From Verrucomicrobiota bacterium (GTDB lineage: Bacteria > Verrucomicrobiota > Verrucomicrobiia > Chthoniobacterales > UBA10450), in the NCBI GenBank assembly GCA_003218525.1, contig QHNU01000204.1, forward strand, positions 1 through 8,272: DNA of 8,272 nt, written 5' to 3'. Positions 4,851 through 8,272 of the stretch are shown here, one piece after another. Under the pieces are notes generated by a model. That model did not search any database, had not been told where the DNA came from, and saw only the letters and a program-made list of their open reading frames with translations. A program made the position numbers and the translations under genes. The stretch's first letter is position 1, and each line of letters begins with the position of its first letter.

Positions 4851-6089
4851 TCAGGCCGCGGCTTCGAGCTGTTCGCGAGAAATTCCGCGCAGCTCGAACA
4901 ATCGAATCAAGGTTTCCTCGATGAGATTGTTAGGGCAAGAAGCTCCGGCCGTGATGCCAACTACGACCCGTCCATCAGGTAACCAATGTTCGGCGATCAC
5001 TTCCTGTTTCTGATGCAGATCATAATGCTTGATCTCCTCGGTTGAGAGGAGTCGTGATGCATTGAGAACAAAAAAGGTGGGCAGCTTTTCTTCGCCCATT
5101 TCAGCAAGGTGTGAGGTGTTGGAACTGTTATAGCCGCCCACGACGAGGAGCAGATTCATCGGCACATTGAGTAACTCGCGCAAGGCATCTTGCCGCTCCT
5201 GGGTGGCGCCGCAAATGGTATCGAAGAAGCGAAAATTTTTGGCAGCTTCTTCCGGTCCATCGCGTTCGACCACCGCCTGGCGAATGCGTTTTTGAACTTC
5301 TTCCGTTTCTCCACGCAACATGGTCGTCTGATTTGCTACGCCAACCGTTTTTAAGTGAACATCGGGATCGAAGCCGAATGAGTGTGCGCCTCGGAATTTT
5401 TCCAGGAATGCATGCTTGTCACCACCGCGCCGGATGTAATCACAAACGTAATCGGTGTCGGCCAAGGTCAGGACGACAAGGTAATGACCTTTACCGTCAC
5501 CTAGCGCGCGCGAACTCGTCGCTTTGGTCTCTTCGTGCTCGGCTTTGCCATGAATGATGGAGGTCACGCTTTCGCTCGCGTATTTGCGAACGCGTTTCCA
5601 TACGCTCATGACGTCGCCGCAAGTGGTATCAACGATCTGGCAACCGCGATCTTTGATTTGCTGCAAGATGGCCAGCTCTGTCCCAAAAGCCGGAAGGATC
5701 ACGACGTCGTCGGGTTCCAATTCGGAAATGTCGGCCTGCTTATGGCGTCCGGTCAGATTTTTGATGCCGAGAGAGGAGATCTGCTCGTTGACTTCAGGGT
5801 TGTGGATAATTTCCCCAACGATGTAGAGCCGGCGATCCTTAAAAACTTTGCGCGCAGCGTAGGCCAGATCGATGGCACGTTCGACGCCGTAACAAAAGCC
5901 GAATTGCTTAGCCAGCCGCACTGTGACGTCGCCCACCGAAATAAGACCGCCGTTGCGCCGAACTTTGTCCACGATATCGCTGCGATAATGTGATTCGACC
6001 TGCTCTTGCACGGCGGCCATGACATCGGGGCGACGCAAATTCACTTTTTCGCGCGCGCTCGTGCCGCTGGAGATCAGATTCGTATTCAC
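4851..6089 (-). CDS. ispH: 4-hydroxy-3-methylbut-2-enyl diphosphate reductase (long plant/cyanobacterial-type IspH)
   Basis: This 412-residue cytoplasmic iron-sulfur enzyme performs the last step of the MEP isoprenoid pathway, reducing HMBPP to IPP and DMAPP. The three cluster ligands are visible: C66 in FGFCYGVERAI, C157 in DTTCGDV and C293 in TICGATQERQ. Substrate-pocket residues include H96 in EIIHNPEV, the IIHGKAEHEET segment (178-188), and GGYNSSNTSHL (318-328). The typical E. coli-type protein is about 315 residues. This one has an extra N-terminal segment of about 60 residues before FGFC and internal insertions, as in plants, cyanobacteria and some other phyla. The start is GTG 6089, preceded by CGGAAATTTT, in which GGAA is a plausible ribosome site. 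Starting at the internal Met of DVMAAVQEQ (residue 24) would remove only part of the extension. It follows the L,D-transpeptidase by 31 bases and is probably cotranscribed with it. Confidence 0.97.
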   Translation of the reverse strand: MNTNLISSGTSAREKVNLRRPDVMAAVQEQVESHYRSDIVDKVRRNGGLISVGDVTVRLAKQFGFCYGVERAIDLAYAARKVFKDRRLYIVGEIIHNPEVNEQISSLGIKNLTGRHKQADISELEPDDVVILPAFGTELAILQQIKDRGCQIVDTTCGDVMSVWKRVRKYASESVTSIIHGKAEHEETKATSSRALGDGKGHYLVVLTLADTDYVCDYIRRGGDKHAFLEKFRGAHSFGFDPDVHLKTVGVANQTTMLRGETEEVQKRIRQAVVERDGPEEAAKNFRFFDTICGATQERQDALRELLNVPMNLLLVVGGYNSSNTSHLAEMGEEKLPTFFVLNASRLLSTEEIKHYDLHQKQEVIAEHWLPDGRVVVGITAGASCPNNLIEETLIRLFELRGISREQLEAAA

Positions 6090-6120
6090 AAAATTTCCGC
6101 GCAGTCAGCCGCGCCTCGTT

Positions 6121-6783
6121 CTATTGCAAAAGGGGTCCGCTTGGTTTCTGAAACGCCGCTGATGTAACCATCAAATGTGGATCAGGATCAGGAGCGCGCG
6201 AGTCATCTACGCGTTGCACTTTTGAACCAATGGTTGCGTCTTCCGGTTGCGTCGTAGCGATGCTGACCGGTGTTCCATTATGAACTAAGGCATAGAATTT
6301 TGCCGCCGCCTCACCCTTTAGCCGAATACAACCATGCGTTCGCGGTGTTGGGTGAACAAATCCTTGGTGAAATCCGTAAGCCGGCGCGAATTCGCACCAG
6401 AATCCCATTGGGTAGCCGACATAGCGACCCGAAATGTTAGAGCCTGCTTCAGCGGCAACAACACGATCGCCCTGAACGCGAAATCCGTACGAGCCCGATC
6501 GTTTGTCTTCTTCTTTGCGATAAATCGTGAAGCTTCCGCTGGGAGTCGGTTTCGATGGAATGCCGACCGAGCACGCCACCGCCATCAGGGAACGATCGCC
6601 TTCCATTACATAAACGTTCTGTTTCGAGAGCGAAACCTTCACTCGCACCTTGGAAGGATCGGTGGGCTTATATGCAGTCACGTGATAGGGGCCACCGGGG
6701 GAGACTTTGGCGGTTTCGCAACTGGTCAGAAGAGCGGCGAAAACAGCAGCACCAAGAAATAAGAAACGCGTGAATATTCGCAT
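6121..6783 (-). CDS. L,D-transpeptidase (YkuD domain) lipoprotein
   Basis: A 220-residue envelope enzyme. The N-terminus (MRIFTRFLFLGAAVFAALL, then TSC) is a lipoprotein signal with lipobox LTSC and lipidation at C22. The YkuD/LD-TPase domain spans about 47-177. It opens with VRVKVSLSKQNVYVMEGD, continues with SVGIPSKPTPSGSFTIYRKE, and contains the catalytic region with H139 in FHQG and H150-G151-C152 in RTHGCIRL, where C152 is the nucleophile. The usual SHGC is THGC here, a conservative change. Such enzymes form 3-3 peptidoglycan crosslinks or attach proteins to meso-diaminopimelate; which reaction applies is not determinable. No LysM or other wall-binding domain is present. The tail after residue 180 is polar and probably disordered. 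The ATG at 6783 gives the complete signal peptide. A small stem with a GAAA loop (6810-6823, minus strand) lies in its leader. Confidence 0.93.
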   Translation of the reverse strand: MRIFTRFLFLGAAVFAALLTSCETAKVSPGGPYHVTAYKPTDPSKVRVKVSLSKQNVYVMEGDRSLMAVACSVGIPSKPTPSGSFTIYRKEEDKRSGSYGFRVQGDRVVAAEAGSNISGRYVGYPMGFWCEFAPAYGFHQGFVHPTPRTHGCIRLKGEAAAKFYALVHNGTPVSIATTQPEDATIGSKVQRVDDSRAPDPDPHLMVTSAAFQKPSGPLLQ

Positions 6784-6809
6784 AAGCAGCTTAACTAACG
6801 AAGGTCTGT

Positions 6810-6823
6810 TGGTTTTTCAACCA
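6810..6823 (-). other. Small GNRA-loop stem in the L,D-transpeptidase leader
   Basis: On the minus strand TGGTT pairs with AACCA around GAAA, a stable tetraloop type. It lies 27 bases before the L,D-transpeptidase ATG and 34 bases after the CPXCG stop codon. A 5-bp stem of this kind can arise by chance, and no terminator T-tract follows. Confidence 0.2.
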
Positions 6824-6857
6824 GCGTGACGCAGGATAATCGTGGCTTCGTCGAGCT

Positions 6858-7049
6858 TTAGCTCACTTCGTCCGAAATTGTGACATCAAGAACTGTGCCG
6901 GGTTCACTGCGGATGGTCAGTGTCATTGGGCGGCAGCAAATGCTGCAATCTTCAACTAAGATTTGCTCCCCTTCCGAAGTATCTACTTCGAGCGGAAAGG
7001 TTTGTCCGCAATGGGGGCATCGGATTTCGGTTTGCGCAATCAAATCCAT
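6858..7049 (-). CDS. CPXCG-motif cysteine-rich small protein (putative zinc ribbon)
   Basis: A 63-residue protein counted from ATG 7049. Metal-binding cysteines are arranged CPHCG (C11, C14) and DCSICCRP (C35, C38, C39), the layout of the 'CPXCG motif-containing cysteine-rich protein' family of unknown function. A four-cysteine knuckle binding zinc is likely. There is no signal peptide or membrane helix, so it should be cytosolic. A TTG at 7055, immediately after the TAG of the upstream CorC/HlyC-type gene, would add two residues; I prefer the ATG. Neither start has a good ribosome site, which with the near-zero spacing suggests translational coupling to the upstream gene. The stop codon lies inside a short GAGC/GCTC dyad. 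Confidence 0.85.
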   Translation of the reverse strand: MDLIAQTEIRCPHCGQTFPLEVDTSEGEQILVEDCSICCRPMTLTIRSEPGTVLDVTISDEVS

Positions 7050-7055
7050 GATCAA

Positions 7056-8272
7056 CTAGAACGCTACGTCCGGTTTCGCCGCGGCCGCAGTCGGAGCGGG
7101 CGCAATCTTCTTAAAATGGAGTTGTAAAACGCGCCGGCCATCGGTTTGTGTGATCGTCACGAGATAGTTCTCGATCTGCACTTGCTCTCCTTGTTTCGGC
7201 AAGTGGCCAAGCAAGTGGGTTACGTAACCTCCAATCGTGCTCACGTCCGGACTTTCCAGTTCCAGACTGGCGAGATCACGCAATTCGTAGAGGGCGAGCG
7301 CACCATCGACAGTGAACTCATTTTCGTTGATGGCCCGAAATTCTTCCTTCTCGGTATCGAACTCGTCCTGAATATCGCCGACCAGTTCTTCAAGAATATT
7401 CTCGAGCGTGACCATTCCGACTGTTCCGCCGAACTCATCGACAACGATAGCAAGATGAGCGTGCCTGCTCAGAAACAATGAAAGCAGTTTTTCCAGCGGC
7501 ATCATCTCTGGCACTGGAATCAACTCGCGTTTGATCCGCAACAGGTCGGGATGCGGGTCGCTTATCAATGAAACCAGATCCTTGATGTGAATCAGACCGA
7601 TGGTGTTATCCAGATGTCCCCGGCAAAGCGGAAAGCGCGTGTGGCGTGAGGAAATCGCCTTCTTCACGTTATCCTGAAAGCTGTCTTCGATATCGAGGAA
7701 AACGACCTGTCCCCGCGGTGTCATGATGTCGCGAACAACACGGCGCCGCAGGTCGAGCGCGTTTACGAGTAGGTCCCGACCCAAGGGAGAGACTTCCTCG
7801 GATTTTTCGCTTTCGTCCAAGATGAGCCGCAGCTCTTCCTCGCTGTGAGCGAGCTCGGTTGCCGGTACCGGCTGAATCCGAAGCATGCGACGCAGGAGCA
7901 AATTTGAGGATTTGTGGAGTAACCAAATAACTGGGCGAAACAGTAAATAGAATCCGCCCAGTGGGCGCGCGATCGCGAGAGCGACAGGAACGGGATTTCC
8001 GATGGCAATGTACTTCGGCGCAAGTTCGCCAAAAACGATGTGCAAGAAAGTGATGCCAACGAAGGCGAGCGCAATTGAAATTGTCGAAACGATGGCGTGG
8101 GAGTGAACCCCAGCGAGTGCGAAAAACGGCTGTAACATTTCAGCCAGAAACTGTTCGCCGAAATAACCCAGGGCCAGACTGGCAAGCGTGACTCCGAGCT
8201 GCGTAGCAGACAGATAAGCGTCAAGATGCGCTCGAATGTGTTTGGCGAAGCTAGCCCGGAGATTGCCTTCTT
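7056..8272 (-). CDS. CNNM/CorC-HlyC family membrane protein (5' end beyond the window)
   Basis: The frame is open to the right edge, so the start lies outside; about 404 residues are visible. The first internal ATG at 8138 is not the true start, because the preceding 44 codons (8139-8270) encode conserved family sequence: GNLRASFAKHIRAHLDAYL, then SATQLGVTLASLALGYFGEQ. Order of domains, counted from the first visible residue: the CNNM (DUF21) transmembrane domain to about 125, with the FGELAPKYIAI motif; a CBS pair at about 180-300 beginning at IMTPRG, with RFPLCRG, then VVDEFGGTVGMVTLENILEE; and the C-terminal CorC_HlyC domain from about 310 with TVDGALALYEL and TIGGYVTHLLGHLPKQGE. The family includes Mg2+/Co2+ efflux proteins (CorC, MpfA) and CNNM transporters, with ATP and Mg bound at the CBS pair. 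The 'hemolysin' name is historical. The C-terminal tail is alanine/proline-rich. It ends directly before the CPXCG gene. Confidence 0.95.
   Translation of the reverse strand, partial: EGNLRASFAKHIRAHLDAYLSATQLGVTLASLALGYFGEQFLAEMLQPFFALAGVHSHAIVSTISIALAFVGITFLHIVFGELAPKYIAIGNPVPVALAIARPLGGFYLLFRPVIWLLHKSSNLLLRRMLRIQPVPATELAHSEEELRLILDESEKSEEVSPLGRDLLVNALDLRRRVVRDIMTPRGQVVFLDIEDSFQDNVKKAISSRHTRFPLCRGHLDNTIGLIHIKDLVSLISDPHPDLLRIKRELIPVPEMMPLEKLLSLFLSRHAHLAIVVDEFGGTVGMVTLENILEELVGDIQDEFDTEKEEFRAINENEFTVDGALALYELRDLASLELESPDVSTIGGYVTHLLGHLPKQGEQVQIENYLVTITQTDGRRVLQLHFKKIAPAPTAAAAKPDVAF

Noticed and set aside
4712..4924. A + strand open frame of 70 codons between ku and ispH.
   Set aside because: It runs antisense into the ispH 3' end and has no identifiable features; GC-rich antisense frames of this size are common.
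5535..5993. A + strand open frame of 152 codons inside ispH.
   Set aside because: It is the antisense shadow of ispH, whose own frame has all cluster cysteines.
7056..8138. Treating the ATG at 8138 as the start of the CorC/HlyC-type gene.
   Set aside because: The 44 in-frame codons upstream encode conserved family sequence and stay open to the window edge, so the gene is 5'-truncated by the window, not short.
1..8272. Searched for CRISPR arrays, insertion-sequence ends, transposase, integrase, toxin-antitoxin, tRNA and rRNA signals.
   Set aside because: No regularly spaced repeats, transposase motifs, paired terminal repeats or tRNA-like cloverleaf sequence could be seen by eye.

Overview
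The window is an ordinary chromosomal stretch from a Gram-negative-type bacterium. Lipoprotein and periplasmic signal peptides, a GTG start and moderately GC-rich coding sequence support this. My best guess is Verrucomicrobiota, of the soil Chthoniobacterales / Udaeobacter kind. The basis is the long plant/cyanobacterial-type IspH together with a soil-type complement of bacterial Ku, DoxX, a secreted dienelactone hydrolase and a CPXCG zinc-ribbon protein. This is inference from family resemblance, and Acidobacteriota or a related phylum cannot be excluded.

Layout. Only the left end reads on the + strand: the possible last 21 codons of an unidentified gene (1-66), then a complete dicarboxylate/amino acid:cation symporter (92-1444). 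It converges on a long run of minus-strand genes. Reading right to left (5' to 3' on the minus strand) these are: a CNNM/CorC-HlyC transporter-type membrane protein cut by the right edge; a small CPXCG zinc-ribbon protein directly after it; a lipoprotein L,D-transpeptidase; ispH; ku; a broken AraC-type regulator fragment; doxX; a secreted dienelactone hydrolase; a short membrane-anchored protein of unknown function; and a stand-alone CheY-like receiver.

How the genes work together. They do not form one pathway. Plausible transcription units are corC/hlyC with the CPXCG gene (one ends where the other begins), the L,D-transpeptidase with ispH (31-bp gap), and doxX with the dienelactone hydrolase (4-bp ATGA overlap), perhaps followed by the small membrane protein. 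Ku has intergenic regions rich in dyad symmetry on both sides, and LigD, its usual partner in bacterial end joining, is not in the window.

The parts most worth a second look are the AraC-like remnant upstream of doxX (3511-3708), the small gene whose reading frame continues upstream into a signal-peptide-like stretch with no usable start codon (2198-2299), and the hairpins and palindromes flanking ku. I found no convincing evidence of a new defence system, mobile element, CRISPR array, tRNA or rRNA.
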